32,310 bases of DNA from Lactifluus volemus (GCA_022376515.1 WTXI01000381.1:1-32310), one strand, 5' to 3'; positions 1 through 10,886 are shown, numbered from the stretch's first letter. Numbers and translations: made by a program. Notes: generated from the sequence alone by a model not told the origin.

Positions 1-2729
1 GACACAAGTACGTCATCCTCTACCCTCCTTTATATCCTCAGCTTCACAGAGCTCTGTCACTCGTTACAGCCGGAAATCCCGATGTCCCTCGGTCAGAACA
101 ACATCAATCCTCACAGGGCCAGTCCACCTTTAGTGATGGGCTGAACCCATTTTCAACATGTACGTGAAAATGTCCCAAGAGGAAGATAATAAAATGGCCG
201 ATCGCTGGCAAAAGGACGCAGACAGCATCCTCATTTTCGTCAGTTCTTCATGCCATACATTTGAGCGTAGTGACCAACGTGAACACCGTAGACCGGTTTA
301 TTCTCTGCTGCAGTTGCGGCATTGCTAGCAGTGTCAATCCAAGACTGAGGCCAAATCCACAGGACACCGCTGCATTCTATCTTGCCAACATCTATCAACT
401 TCTCGCCGACCCGAACATATCTCGCGCATCGACCCTTGCCACTCCAGCTACTCCGGCCCCATTCTCTCCACCTAGATACGCAATCTGGGTCAATTCACTG
501 TGTTCCTGAGCTTGGTCATCAGTCTTACATCTGCACTTCTGGCAACATTGTTACAGCAGTGGGCCGTCGATACCTCACGGTCACTCAACCACCGCGTCTG
601 AGTCCACACAAGCGAGCACGAATCCGTTCATTTTTCGCAGATGGAGTGGAAAAGTTTCATCTTCCTTTGGCGGTTGAGACGTTGCCGACCTTGTTACACG
701 CTTCCCTGTTCCTATTCTTTTCCGGCCTTCTTGTTTCTTATTCAACATCAATCACACCACGTTCAGTATCGTTGCTTGGTGGATCGGGCTTTCTGGAGGG
801 ATATATGGATGCATCGCGTTGCTGCCAATCTTCCGTCATGACAGCCCTTACTATGCGCCTCTTACTTTCTCAGCCTGGTTCCTTCTTAATGGCGTGCCAT
901 ACGAAGTCTTCCGCATTCTCACCTTCGTCACATATTCCTTTGGTTATTTTACCATCCCAACCTATCTTCGCTTTGATGCGATGCGGGAAGCTTATCACAA
1001 ACGGACCTCGTGGGGTATAGTGAAGACAGCCCAAGAAGGTGCTTCGAATATGTCAGCGGAAATCGACTATCATGTTTTGAAATGGACATTTGAGGCTCTG
1101 GACGAAGACCACGAGCTGGAGCAGTTCATCGAGGCAATCCCTGCCTTCTGTACCTCACAAGTGGTCCACGAACCCAGACGAATGCTTGCCAATCTGAATG
1201 TTTGGGTTTTGACTACGGCTTGCGATGGATTCTTGATCCGTACTTTCGCATCTCGTTTGCTCTCTGAGACGATTAAAGAAAGGCGGTTTATACTCTGCAT
1301 GCAGGCTTTCGATGCACTCAACTATCCATTTCCGTCTTTCAACTTCCTCTCACAAGCTTTTGCCATGGCCGGAGTGTTTCAGTCCGTTCAAATGGGAAAC
1401 TTAATCCGAAGCCGATGCCATAGTATGAAAGGCGTAACCACTCTATTTGCACAGATGTTAGTTGCTGGGATCATTGCAAGTGCAGAACGCGATGATCGTT
1501 GGAAGGTACTTGTGATGGATCAGTTACAGATATCAGAAGATGTTTTCCAAGACTACCTCGCACATGGTGACAGCGTATTGCTCGCCAACTGGACCCACAT
1601 CACCCGCCAAATGTTTCTCTTCTATTACGAGCGTTATTGGCCTAGAATACTGCTGGAGAAGATTCAATCGGTCATTTCCAAATTCGACATTCGAAATACT
1701 CTTCCTGGACTGCAGCACGACTTCTGTGCTTTCTGGAACAAATTCACTCGAGAAGCGCGTAATTCCGGATCTTATTCTAGTATTCTGAGATTCAATCGGC
1801 ATCATTTCATCGCTTTACATCAAGGCGCCGATGCTGTCCCGACCGCTTTCGATGCTTCCACTGATGATTCTGACCCCATCCTGCTCCGGCCATCATCGTA
1901 TCCATTGTGTAACGTGCCGGGTCATCATTCCGGTGGCGCAATAGACGAGACCACTCATTCACTCATTCACCCTCCCGGTCCAATCCTGAACAGCATCGCC
2001 CTTGCACAGCCTGACGTACCATCCTTACCCGCATTCAACCCAGCTCATAGCCGCATACATCTCACAGAACAGTCGTCTCCCCATGGTGTACCCCATGCTA
2101 CCCCAATCATCCAGTCTTCCCACTCTCCACCAGTCGATGTTGGGAACAATACCTTTGTCACTACTTTACCTGACCCAGCCCTCAACATTGGGGCAGAAAG
2201 TCACGCTGCCGCACCAGTCATCTCGCCCATGGACGACTCGGAATCTGATACTCGACCCGCCACGGTAGCCTCGACAGCGATCTCTCCGTCGCTGCCTTCT
2301 GGCAGTTCCGTCAATATCACGGACTTGCAGGTTGTCCCTCCTTCCATGGTACCTGACATTCCATCATCGCCTTCACCTGTACCAGTCTCCAATGACACGC
2401 TTCCTCATCCCCTGATATCCTCTGAGTCGGCCTCTCCCACTTCACAAAATAATCAAATTACTCATAGTTCAAGATTGTTGACGCAAGGCCCAGTTCCAGA
2501 AATCTCTTTCACACCTCCGCAGGTGACCTCCGATTCGCAATCAAACTTGCCAGAGAATGATGCAACGCTCGATACCCATGACAACTCCCGAACTCCAGAG
2601 GATTCCAATATGTTTGAGACCTCACAACAGGCACACGAAGGAGCAACGCCGGCCCTTGACACTGCTACAGACCTTTCGCGGCATCCTGCCAACACGGCAC
2701 CCCCTTTCGACGTTGATCGTCCACAGTAG
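1..2729 (+). pseudogene. DUF6535 membrane protein gene, copy A, disrupted and partial at the window start
   Basis: This is a copy of the Agaricomycete DUF6535 family (function unknown, multi-pass membrane protein) read by comparison with the intact copy at 5074-7191. The first exon would lie before the window. An intron with donor at the FV boundary near 240 and acceptor CGTAG before 300 matches copy B. The 5' half is broken by single-base losses relative to copy B: GATGGGCTG for GATGGCGCTG (about 136-144), GACTGAGG for GACTTGAGG (about 343-350), a lost G near 503, GGGCCGTCG for GGGCACGTCG (about 562-570) and a lost T near 735. From 819 the frame is open to 2729 and keeps the long Ser/Pro-rich tail that copy B loses from frame. 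Either a true pseudogene or a gene hit by assembly indels; the family call is strong. Confidence 0.85.
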
Positions 2730-3302
2730 AATTAAAGATTGTATGTTGTCATGAATGTGATGACGGTAACCAATGTTGGTAAGTTGTCTGTCTCTGATCA
2801 GTGTCTCGAGGCTAAAGTGTGACTGCAGACGATGAAAGCAAGCTCAGCTTTTTGCGTGTTCAAGTCTTGTGTTACGTTTCGTCTCCATACGCGGCTCTAC
2901 CACTTCTCGCTTGATTCACAACTATTTCTCACCAGCTCATCTCTCACATGGCACGGCCTCCCAAAGTTACTACCATACCAGTCTCTTTTTAGTACATCCT
3001 TCTTTCTTAATTTATCTTTCTCCGTCGTTTTGTGCTTCATTCTCTGTCTGGGATAGTGCGTATGTAGAATTTGCTCAATCGATATCAATCGCTCAGAGCT
3101 TGAACTGAATATTGAATCGCTACGCAGGTGCGTACATTGTGACGTTTACCGCGATTGTGTTATCGATAATATAACGACATTTCCACGGATAAACACAGCT
3201 TGCCAGATGGGGGAGCCATCTTGTGTCGTAGCTCTGAACAGCAGTAGAGGGCGTTTCTTAGTGATGATACAGGTACATCCATTCTACTGTCTACGTAGCT
3301 GC
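2730..3302. other. Convergent intergenic region, copy A
   Basis: This stretch lies between the end of the DUF6535 copy A reading frame and the 3' end of the ARP2 remnant. It is similar in order and sequence to 7596-8191 in copy B, so it duplicated together with the genes. It is pyrimidine-rich on the + strand around 2880-3050. I see no coding segment, RNA gene or element in it; it probably holds the 3' untranslated regions of two converging genes. Confidence 0.6.
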
Positions 3303-4068
3303 TCATTTTTCACCACGACCCAAGGAGCGCACGCCCTGCTCGTACTACTCTTCTCTTCATACCCAAAACTCTTCTCGTGCCTTCGTGATGTCCGCCAAAA
3401 TGGCACCCCCCAAGGAAGACCATGTGCTTCCTGCGTTGCGGGTCCTCGATACGAATCTTGAATTTCTGAAAAGAAAAAAATCACGTCGGCGCCATATGGA
3501 AAATGAAAAGGGGGGGGGGGGGGGGAGAACAGAGAGGTGACGGTGACGAGAGACAAGGACCGGACATACATTGAGACGCGAAGGGTCGCGATTGAGCACG
3601 CAGGTAAAGTACAGTTGCTTCATTTCTTTTTCGAGGCGGGTACATGCTCGATCCGCAGTAGAGCACGATGTACTTGTACAGCTCCGCACAGACGTCGACC
3701 GCCGCGCTCTGGATCGTCTTGAAGAGCATCTCCGCAACGCCCGGTTGCTCGATGTCGACCAGGTGTGGCTGAAATATGCGATCGGGCGCCTCGCGAAAAG
3801 TATTGCAGAGCGCGTGATCATCCTCGAACCAGAGTCAAAGCACAGCGCCGGTCGTGAGGCCTGCAGAAGCTAACATCGGGGCTGCTCTTCCTTTCTATTT
3901 GCGAGCCCTCCTCCCGCTGACAGCCTCTGCCGAAAGCGAGGCAGCAGCGGAAAACACGACGACGAAAGCCCGTGTTATATGCGAATGGTGACGCGGCCGA
4001 GGTAGGAATGGGGGGGACGGGGAGAAAGAGGTAGTAGAACCCACCTTGCGCATAAAGCGTCAGCACTG
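3303..4068 (-). pseudogene. arp2: Actin-related protein 2 (ARP2) pseudogene, copy A, 5'-truncated
   Basis: ARP2 is the actin-like ATPase of the Arp2/3 complex that nucleates branched actin at endocytic sites. On the - strand this remnant shows, in order, the LTLYAQG exon end (4068-4045), a GT...AG intron, GLTTG, then a jump straight to the late actin-fold piece FQPHLVDIEQPG and AEMLFKTIQSAAVD, GGSSMYP, the KRNEA remnant, NRDPSRLN, a further intron holding 16 consecutive C, and the C-terminal [12 protein letters not shown] exon. The first third of the protein and the block between GLTTG and the FQPHL motif are missing, a TGA follows GAVL, and the frame is shifted after SSMYP and in the run of G before the GAILADI-type motif. 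No functional actin fold could be made. The identification is strong because many separate ARP2 motifs appear in the right order. Confidence 0.9.
3510..3525. repeat. Poly-G run of 16 in an ARP2 intron
   Basis: Sixteen consecutive G on the + strand lie within the last intron of the ARP2 copy A, where they form a C-rich stretch before the acceptor on the coding strand. The equivalent intron of copy B (about 8360-8450) has only short G runs. The length should be treated with care, since homopolymers are often mis-sized in assemblies. Confidence 0.9.
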
Positions 4069-4094
4069 GGGAACCACCGCACCGAGATGGCGCC

Positions 4095-4922
4095 CTACGT
4101 GGCAGGCCGCAGCGCGCGCAACCGATCGGCGATGGTGCTGTCCTCCACTCCGATCACGGCGCTACGTTCGGGAGGCGCGAGGCTCCGCACCTCCTTGTCC
4201 GCGTGGTCTTACTGCAATTCAATATTGGCTTCTTCCGCCATTTCACGCATGAGCGAGTCCACTTGGTCCTGAGGCGTCGATACCGCCGTAGTGGAACCCA
4301 TCGCATCTTCCATGTACGACGTCTGTACGTCCAAGTCTGAAAATTGAGCCTCGAATTCATCCATCACGAGGGAGATCTAATGGGAAGGAGATATATAGAT
4401 AAGAGGGAGGAAGGGGGGAGGGGAAGGGAAAGGGACCCACACGCTCGAGGTTCATGGTTTCCATCGCTTTGTCCATGCCTTTGACTACGCTCATCATGTT
4501 ACCCGTGACGTGTCGCATCGTCACAGTCATCTCGACCCTGCAAGCTACTGACTCGCAAGGCGGAGCAGGTTGAGCGACTCAATCTTCTTTCGGATTGCGT
4601 TCGAGGCGTACTGTATATCCGCGTGCCATCATTGTTGCCCTGCTGCAACGCCTGCGTCCAAATAAATTAAGAATTCAGTTGTGAGTAGGCCCTTCAAATT
4701 ACCATACATAACCTTTTCAGTCGTATCTTCTCCACATTCTCATCCTTTTGCGCCTTCTTTGCTTGGCGATGGAGTGACTTTGCCGTGAACTGCGGAGATG
4801 ATCAGTTATGGTGTTTGGAAAGAGATTATGGTAGAGAGAAGGAGTACCTTGAGTTGAAAAGGTGTCTCTAAGAACAATAAGGTATCATTTCAGAGATGTT
4901 ACTCACTCTCGAGGTTGCTCAT
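4095..4922 (-). pseudogene. DID2: DID2/CHMP1 (ESCRT-III-associated) pseudogene
   Basis: DID2/CHMP1 recruits and regulates Vps4 on endosomal ESCRT-III. Reading the - strand from ATG at 4922, exons give MSNLEK, TPFQLKFTAKSLHRQAKKAQ, a segment ending IRLK, ALQQGNNDGTRIY, SNAIRKKIESLNLLRLAS, then [49 protein letters not shown] and finally the C-terminal MIM1-like helix DSTIADRLRALRPAT before TAG at 4097-4095. Introns with GT...AG ends are visible at 4906-4868, 4847-4790 and 4712 to about 4650, and a further one around 4380-4440. Lesions: a 5-nt insertion after TRIY, loss of the RVDAVAS-type segment with a frameshift and TAG near 4555, an out-of-phase junction into exon 4, and an in-frame TAA right after NIELQ. 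Several independent breaks make this a pseudogene. Confidence 0.88.
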
Positions 4923-4937
4923 TGATATGAAGAAAGG

Positions 4938-5055
4938 TCAATGACTGACTGACGCTGAGGTCCGGAGCCGGAAATGGATCGCTTTGTTTACGTGGATTGA
5001 CGCTCGGGTTCAAGGGCATTCAATTTGTCTGCCTTGTATCATCGCACCATCTCTC
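4938..5055. repeat. Intergenic piece also present at 13738-13830
   Basis: This non-coding piece lies between the DID2 pseudogene start (4922, - strand) and the DUF6535 copy B gene (+ strand). It shares an ordered set of matches with 13738-13830, including GTCAATGACTGACTG, GGTCCGGAGCC, ATCGCTTTGTTTA and GTCTGCCT. As it sits between two divergent genes it may have served as their shared promoter; that is inference. Confidence 0.7.
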
Positions 5056-5073
5056 AATCCATATAAACCTTTG

Positions 5074-7191
5074 ATGTCCCAACCTGCCCACCCAATCGTT
5101 CAAGTGGAGGATACAGGCGATGAGAGAATAGACACAAGTACGTCATCCTACCCTACTTTGTGTCCAGCTTCACAGAGCTCTATCACTCGTCACAGCCGGA
5201 AACCCCAATGTCCCTCGTTCAGAACAACGTCAACCGTCACAGGGCCAGCCCACCCTTAGTGATGGCGCTGAACCCATTTTCAACATGTACGTGAAAATGT
5301 CGCAGGAGGAAGATAACAAAATGGCCGATCGCTGGCAAAAGGATGCAGACGGCATCCTTATTTTCGTCAGTTCTTCATCTTACCTCCACGCACTCGAGAG
5401 TAGTGACAAACGTGAACACCATAGACCGGTTTATTCTCTGCTGCAGTTGCGGCATTGCTCGCAGTGTCAATCCAGGACTTGAGGCCAAATCCACAGGATA
5501 CCGCTGCATTCTATCTTGCCAACATCTATCAACTTCTCGCCGACCCGAACATATCTCTTGCATCGACCCTTTTCACCCCAGCTACACCACCCCCGTTCTC
5601 TCCACCGAGATACGCAATCTGGGTCAATTCATTATGGTTCCTCAGCTTGGTCATCAGCCTTACATCTGCGCTTCTGGCAACACTGTTACAGCAGTGGGCA
5701 CGTCGATACCTCACAGCTACTCAACCACCGCGATTGAGTCCACACAAGCGAGCACGAATCCGTTGGTTCTTCGCAGATGGAGTGGAAAAGTTTCATCTTC
5801 CTTTGGCAGTTGAGACGTTGCCTACGTTGCTGCACGTTTCTCTGTTCCTATTCTTTTCCGGCCTTCTTGTTTTCTTGTTCAACATCAATCACACCACCTT
5901 CAGTATCGTTGCCTGGTGGGTTGGGCTTACTGGAGGAATATATGGATGCATCGCGTTGCTGCCAATCTTCCGTCATGACAGCCCCTACTATGCGCCTCTC
6001 ACTTTCTCAGCCTGGTTCCTTTTTAATAGCGTGCTTTACGAAGTCTTCCGCATTCTCACCTTCGTCACACGTTCCTTTGATTATTTTTCCAGCACAACCT
6101 ATGGTCGCTTTGATGCGATGCGGGAAGCTTATCGCAAACGGACCTCGTGGAGTATAGTGAAGACAGCCCAAGAAGGTGCTTCAAAAATGTCAACGGAAAT
6201 CGACTGTCATGTTTTGAAATGGACATTCGAGGCTCTGGACGAAGACCACGAGCTGGAGCAGTTCTTTGAGGCAATCCCTGCCTTCTGTACCTCACAAGTG
6301 GTCCACGAACCCAGGCGAATGCTTGCCAATCTGGATGATCGGGTTTTGACTGCGGCTTGCGAAGAATTGTTGATCCGTACTCTCTCGTCTCGATTGCTCT
6401 CTGAGAGGATGAAAGAAAAGCGGTTGATACTCTGCATGCAGGCTCTCAATACACTCAGCCATTCATTTCCGTCTTTCGAGTTCCTCTTACAGGTTTTTGG
6501 TCCGCCTGCCATGGACGGAGTGTTGCAGTCCGTTCAAATCGGACACGTACTGAGAAGACAATGTCATAGTAGCAATCTTGGAATCGCCGGATGTGCACAC
6601 GCATTAGTTGCTGGGATCATTGCAAGTGTACGAGAACGCGATGGTCGTTGGAAGGTGCTCGTGATGGACCAGTTACAGATATCAGAAGATGTTCTCCAAG
6701 ACTACCTCGCACATGGTGACAGCGTATTGCTCGCCAACTGGATCCACATCGCTCGCCAGTTGCTTCTCGATTACAAGTCTTATTGGTCGTCTGTAATGCT
6801 GAAGAGGATTCAACCGATCATTTCCAAATTCGACATTCGAAATACTCTTCCTGGACTGCAGCACGACTTCTGTGCTTTGTGGAACCAATTGCGTAATTCC
6901 GCATGGGATCCTGCCACTATTGATATTCTGAGATTCAATCGGCATCATTTCATCGCTTTACATCAAGGCACCGATGCTGTCCCGACCCCTTTCGATGCTT
7001 CCACCGATGAATCTGACCCCATCCTGCTCCGCTTATCATCGTATCCATTGTGTAACGTCCCGGGTCATCATCCCACTCATTCACTCATTCACTCATCCCC
7101 TTTACCTGACCCAGCGCTCGCCATTGCAACAGAAGTCATGCTGACACATCAGTCAACAGCTCAGAGTCTGATACTCGGCCCGCCATGGTAG
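5074..7191 (+). CDS. DUF6535 multi-pass membrane protein, copy B (about 672 aa, three exons)
   Basis: My model joins 5074-5137, 5178-5365 and 5425-7191. The second intron (5366-5424, GTCAGT...CATAG) is well supported: removing it joins DGILIF to TGLFSAAVAALLAV, the hallmark start of the DUF6535 domain. The first intron (5138-5177, only 40 nt) and the ATG at 5074 are less sure; ATGs at 5285 or 5297 are alternatives. Four hydrophobic segments follow: about residues 86-100, 155-172, 217-240 and 245-268 (WWVGLTGGIYG). After them comes a soluble region with the conserved EALDEDHELEQFF and FCTSQVV stretches. Function is unknown; the family is expanded in Agaricomycetes. The frame stops at 7191 because one base is missing near 7136 relative to copy A, cutting off about 135 tail residues. 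It is the only DUF6535 copy here that could still be expressed. Confidence 0.75.
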
Positions 7192-7595
7192 CCTCGACTG
7201 CGATCTCTCCATCGCTTCCGTCTAGTGGTGCCGATCGATTGTACAAGACAGACTCGGATGTTGACCCTCCTTCGATGGTACCTGACATTCCATCATTGTC
7301 TTCACCTGTACCAGCCTCCAGTGACACGCTTCCTGTGGATCCCCTGATGTCCTCCGAGTCGGCCTCTCCCACATCGCAAATCGACCTAACTACTCCTGGA
7401 TCAAGATTGTTGACGCTAGCCTCAGTTCCGGAAATATCTTTTACACCTTCGCAGGTGACCTCTGATTCGCAATCAAACTTGCGAGAGAATGATGCAGCGT
7501 TCGATGCCCAAGACAACTCCCCGGCCACAGACCTTGCACAGCCTGAGCATCTCGTCGACACAACACCAGCTCGCGACGCTGATCGTCCACAGTAA
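7192..7595 (+). other. Detached C-terminal tail of the DUF6535 copy B gene
   Basis: The reading frame 7185-7595 continues the alignment with copy A to the same DRPQ stop (7595 versus 2729). It includes the matching VASTAISPSLPS, PPSMVPDIPS and TSDSQSNL stretches. It is Ser/Pro/Asp-rich and predicted disordered. A single missing base near 7136 puts it out of frame with the main protein. No intron that would rejoin it is obvious, so it is probably untranslated sequence now, unless the missing base is a sequencing error. Confidence 0.7.
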
Positions 7596-8191
7596 GATCG
7601 AAATGGTCAGTTTGTTGGGCGCCGTCATAAGCTGTCGGAGATGTATTTCAAAATCGGTAAGTTGTTCTGTCTCTGAGCCGTGTCAAGGCTGAAGTTTGAC
7701 TGCAGGTGATATAAGCGAACTCAGCTCTGGCCGTGTTTACGTATCGTGTTCCGTTTCGTATCCATACGCGGCTGTCTTGATTCACAAATACTCCTCACTA
7801 GCTCACTTCTATGTTTCTCTCACGCGGCACTGTCCCCTAATTTTACTCCCGTACCAGTTTCTCTTATTACAATTCTTCTTTCTTGATTTATATTTCCCTG
7901 TCGTTTTGTGCTTTCTCTGTCTGTGATAGTGCGTATGTAGACTTTTTACTCAATCAATTCCCCAGAGCTTGCGCAGAATATTGAATCGCCACGCGGGTGC
8001 GTACGTTGTGGTGTTTACCGCAATTGTTTTATCAATAGTACAACGACAATTTTTCGAGCTGATTCTTTCGGCGGATAACCACAGCTTGCCAGATGGGGAC
8101 CCATCTCGACTCGTAACTCTGAAAACCACGATAAGGCATCTCTAAGTAATGATACAGGTACATCCAACCCCTCTACGGTCTACATAGCTGC
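7596..8191. other. Convergent intergenic region, copy B
   Basis: This is the counterpart of 2730-3302, between the DUF6535 tail and the ARP2 3' end. Shared landmarks include TAGTGCGTATGTAGA, the GTGCGTAC...GTTTACCG stretch and CACAGCTTGCCAGATGGG. No gene or RNA is seen. Confidence 0.6.
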
Positions 8192-9820
8192 TCAACTTTC
8201 ACCACAACCCAATTTATCCAACGAGCGTAAGCCCTGCTCGTACCACTCTTCTCTTCATACCCAAAATTCTTCTCGTGCCTTCATGATGTCCGCCAAAATG
8301 GCACCCCCGAAAGACCATGTGCTTCCTGCGCGGAGGGTCCTCGATATGAATCTTGAATCTCTGAAGGGATAAAAAGAAAGTGTAGCGCCACGTCAGCACC
8401 ATATGAAAAGGGGAGGGGGAAAGAACAGAGAGGTGACGATGACGAGAGACAAGGACTGGACGTACATCGAGACGCGAAGGGTCACGATTGAGCACGCGCG
8501 TGACGTACAGTTGCTTCATTTCTTTTTCGAAGCTGCTAGGGAGGCCGGGGTACATGCTCGATCTGCTAGAGAGTACGATGTGCTTGTACAGCTCCGCGCA
8601 GATGTCGACTGGGTGTGGCTGGGACAGGCACTCGAGCGCCTCGAACTGTTCAGAGCTGACCTTGATCGTTCTGCCATCGGGAAGCTGACGATTGCGATAT
8701 CACAAAGTTAGAAGGTTCAGAGATATCAGAAGCCAACACATCACGGGTCTATCTCACGATGTAGCTCTCCACCACCGTGGTGGTCTCCTCTGCCAATTGG
8801 GTGTCCATGTCGAGGTCATAGCTAGAAGCCGGTTTCAACGACGCACACGAGTAATGCATAATATAAAACATACCTGACGCAGCAAAGCTTTTCCTTGATC
8901 TCCGACGGTCTCAATGTCGGCCGTGCGGTTGAATGCGTACCCGCGTATGAGCAGGAGCTTGATTAGATACCGCGTGACGTCCCACCCGGCGATGTCGAGT
9001 CGCCTCGTGAGATGGCGCAAAGCCGTCAAATACCGGAACGATATGCGTCACGCCGTCGCCAGAGTCGACCACAACGCCGGTCGTCAGGCCTGCAGAACTT
9101 AACCCTCAACATGAGCGTTGCCCTCCTTTCCTTTTGCGAGCCCGCCTCCTCCCGCCAGCATCTCCATGACAGCCTCTGCCGAAAGCAAGGCAGCAGCGGA
9201 AACGACTCCGACGACTGCGCGTTGCACATGCACATGATGACGTGGCCGAGGTAGGAATGGGGAGGACGGGGAGAAAGGGGGTAGTAGAGCGCACCTTGCG
9301 CATAGAGTGTCAGCACTGCCCGACGTACACCCCATGAAAACCATACTCCTCAAACATAACTTGACACATGCGCTGCCTGTTCGCTCTCGGGTTCATCGGT
9401 GGCTCGGTGAGGAGGACCTTGCGCCCCTGCGCCCCGCAGGATCGACGCGAAGTGTAGTCCCAGAGGTACTTCATATCCTCCCAATTGCGAACGATGCCAT
9501 GTTCCATCGGCGGCGTGACTTGCTGGTAGTTGCGCAGTGCGGCCGCCTCGTCTCCCACCATGATATCTTTGATGACTGCGTCCCCGACGCGCTCTTCGGA
9601 ACGCAGAATCGGACGTCCTATCACAGATGGAAATACTGCGATAAATTTTCATCAGTGAAAGAAACAGAAAAAAATCTCGTGCGGACCCACTCACCGTGCT
9701 CAGGACAATTAGAGTCAGCATATCCGACTTTGATGAACGTTGGGACGTAAAACATCATATGTAGGTCAACGCTATCGCTCGAGAGTGGATGCCTACCACT
9801 ATATGCACTGTGGTGTCCAT
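8192..9820 (-). pseudogene. arp2: Actin-related protein 2 (ARP2) pseudogene, copy B, nearly full span
   Basis: From ATG at 9820 (- strand) it shows [225 protein letters not shown] and [15 protein letters not shown]. These are ARP2 in order, with several GT-AG introns kept. Lesions: the DNGTG phosphate-binding loop and its splice acceptor are gone, the FDEKL-type stretch after WDYT is lost with a shifted frame, bases are lost in VYVAIQAV, near DGFA and in ETVRQIK, 60 nt are deleted at the VDI/VDV repeat, and a TGA follows the FWV-type codons. It cannot encode working ARP2, so a functional gene must exist elsewhere. Confidence 0.92.
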
Positions 9821-10145
9821 GATACTGTCGGTCGGGAGTGCAGTTGTATTGACGCTTTGAGGCCCGATAAGTAGATATAATTATTTTCTAATCGGGTTTA
9901 GTTTTCAATAATAAATCTGCATTTTTTATTTCGCAACGTGTATCTACGATGAAGACGCTGTTCCTGCATGGGTGACTCACTATGCTCATTGTGACTGCAG
10001 ATTATGAAACGACAAATTCAATTCTAGGTCTGCGGCGAGAGAAAACTAACACATGTACTGTAGCAAAGTACCATAACCACGTCAACTCGAACACACTGGC
10101 AATTCTACTCCCGTATCAGCTAGTTTATCTACCAGGGCGTGTCCT
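9821..10145. other. Intergenic, no gene seen
   Basis: This is the sequence upstream of the ARP2 copy B start codon. It is AT-rich around 9870-9950. I see no coding stretch, repeat or element boundary that I can support. It could hold the old ARP2 promoter. Confidence 0.4.
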
Positions 10146-10664
10146 CTAGCCCAGTACCTCCCCCCCTTTCCTCATGTAAACAGGATATTCAAATTGCGTA
10201 AACATGCCTAATGATGATGGGGACACGAATGGTGCCCACGGCAACAGCAAAGACACATGTGTTCCGAACCCATTGATGGGCGAGAATAGTGTGCTCTCCA
10301 GCCAGGGGTCCAGCCGTTCCCTATTGGCCAATCGTTCCAGGCGTCGGCGCCAGTCGGCCCAGTGCGATTTACGACGGTCCAATATAAGAGAGGTAGGCCA
10401 GGGGGGGTCTGGCGTGAAACGTTTGTCGTTACGTTTCCCAAGGGGAAAATCTCTTGGTGAGAAGCTGGGCATGACTGTGGCCGAAGACGGTTGAACGTAC
10501 TCCGGAGAGCACGGGCGAGTCCGAAGGAAGCAAAGGGGAGTCGATAAGAGTCTGGAGGGATGTGCGTAGGAACGGTCGAGACGTTTGTGGTACGCTTTCT
10601 AGATCGGGAAGGGAGCGAGCGTCGGACGTGTTGGGTATTCGAAACGTGTAGTTGGAGCCGGAGC
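10146..10664 (-). pseudogene. Ty1/copia-like gag fragment, frameshifted
   Basis: On the - strand a Ser/Pro/Arg-rich leader (frame ending FSPWET at 10429) is followed, after a frame change, by RFTPDPPWPT, LILDRRKSHWADWRRRLERL and LDPWLESTL. That pattern resembles the start of gag in fungal Ty1/copia-type elements, where a tryptophan-containing segment precedes a WLxG/S motif. After about 10260 the resemblance fades and no protease, integrase or reverse transcriptase follows, so the element is cut off. The family call is from memory of similar fungal gag proteins and is moderate. Alternative: an unrelated hypothetical gene. Confidence 0.45.
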
Positions 10665-10886
10665 TGTAATGAGCGGGGTAGACGAGAATGAGAGACGAGA
10701 CGATAACGAGATGCGGTGAGAACGAAAACGAGGCGAGATCTTGTATTCGAGGCAAACTTAGTGATCCAAGGTAAAAGGGCTGTATTGGATGCCCTTCTAG
10801 GCCAATGGGCAAGGCCTTTATATGTGATTTTCTGTAAGTAACTCAACAAAAAGAGAAAAGTCTTTTGAAGACAGTGCTAGACAACA
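10665..10886 (-). repeat. Probable LTR of the truncated copia-like relic
   Basis: On the - strand the segment starts TGTTGTCTAGCACTG (10886) and ends CTCATTACA (10665), giving TG...CA ends. It carries an ATATAAAGG TATA-like box near 10817-10823 and lies directly upstream of the gag-like fragment. No second LTR or target duplication was found, so the exact ends are provisional. Confidence 0.4.

Larger units (their letters stand above)
1..4068. repeat. Tandem duplicated block, copy A
   Basis: This is the left copy of a large direct repeat whose partner lies at 5131-9318. The opening bases of the window match those at 5131, and similarity can be followed through the DUF6535 gene, its 3' flank, the ARP2 exons and an ARP2 intron, ending at the CAGCACTG shared by 4061-4068 and 9311-9318. 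Beyond that point copy A runs into a DID2/CHMP1 pseudogene, whereas copy B continues into the upstream ARP2 exons. The window starts inside the block, so its true left edge is not seen. That this is one duplication rather than two insertions is inference from the collinear order. Confidence 0.9.
5131..9318. repeat. Tandem duplicated block, copy B
   Basis: This is the right copy of the direct repeat described at 1-4068. It contains the better DUF6535 gene and the 3' two thirds of the ARP2 pseudogene. Similarity to copy A ends at 9318, inside the ARP2 exon that encodes the LTLYAQ motif; to the right, copy B alone carries ARP2's upstream exons. The end of similarity therefore marks a deletion or fusion junction in copy A. 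Confidence 0.9.

Noticed and set aside
8192..9820. Reading ARP2 copy B as a functional gene
   Set aside because: The phosphate-binding loop and an acceptor site are missing, and several frameshifts and a stop occur; these cannot all be introns.
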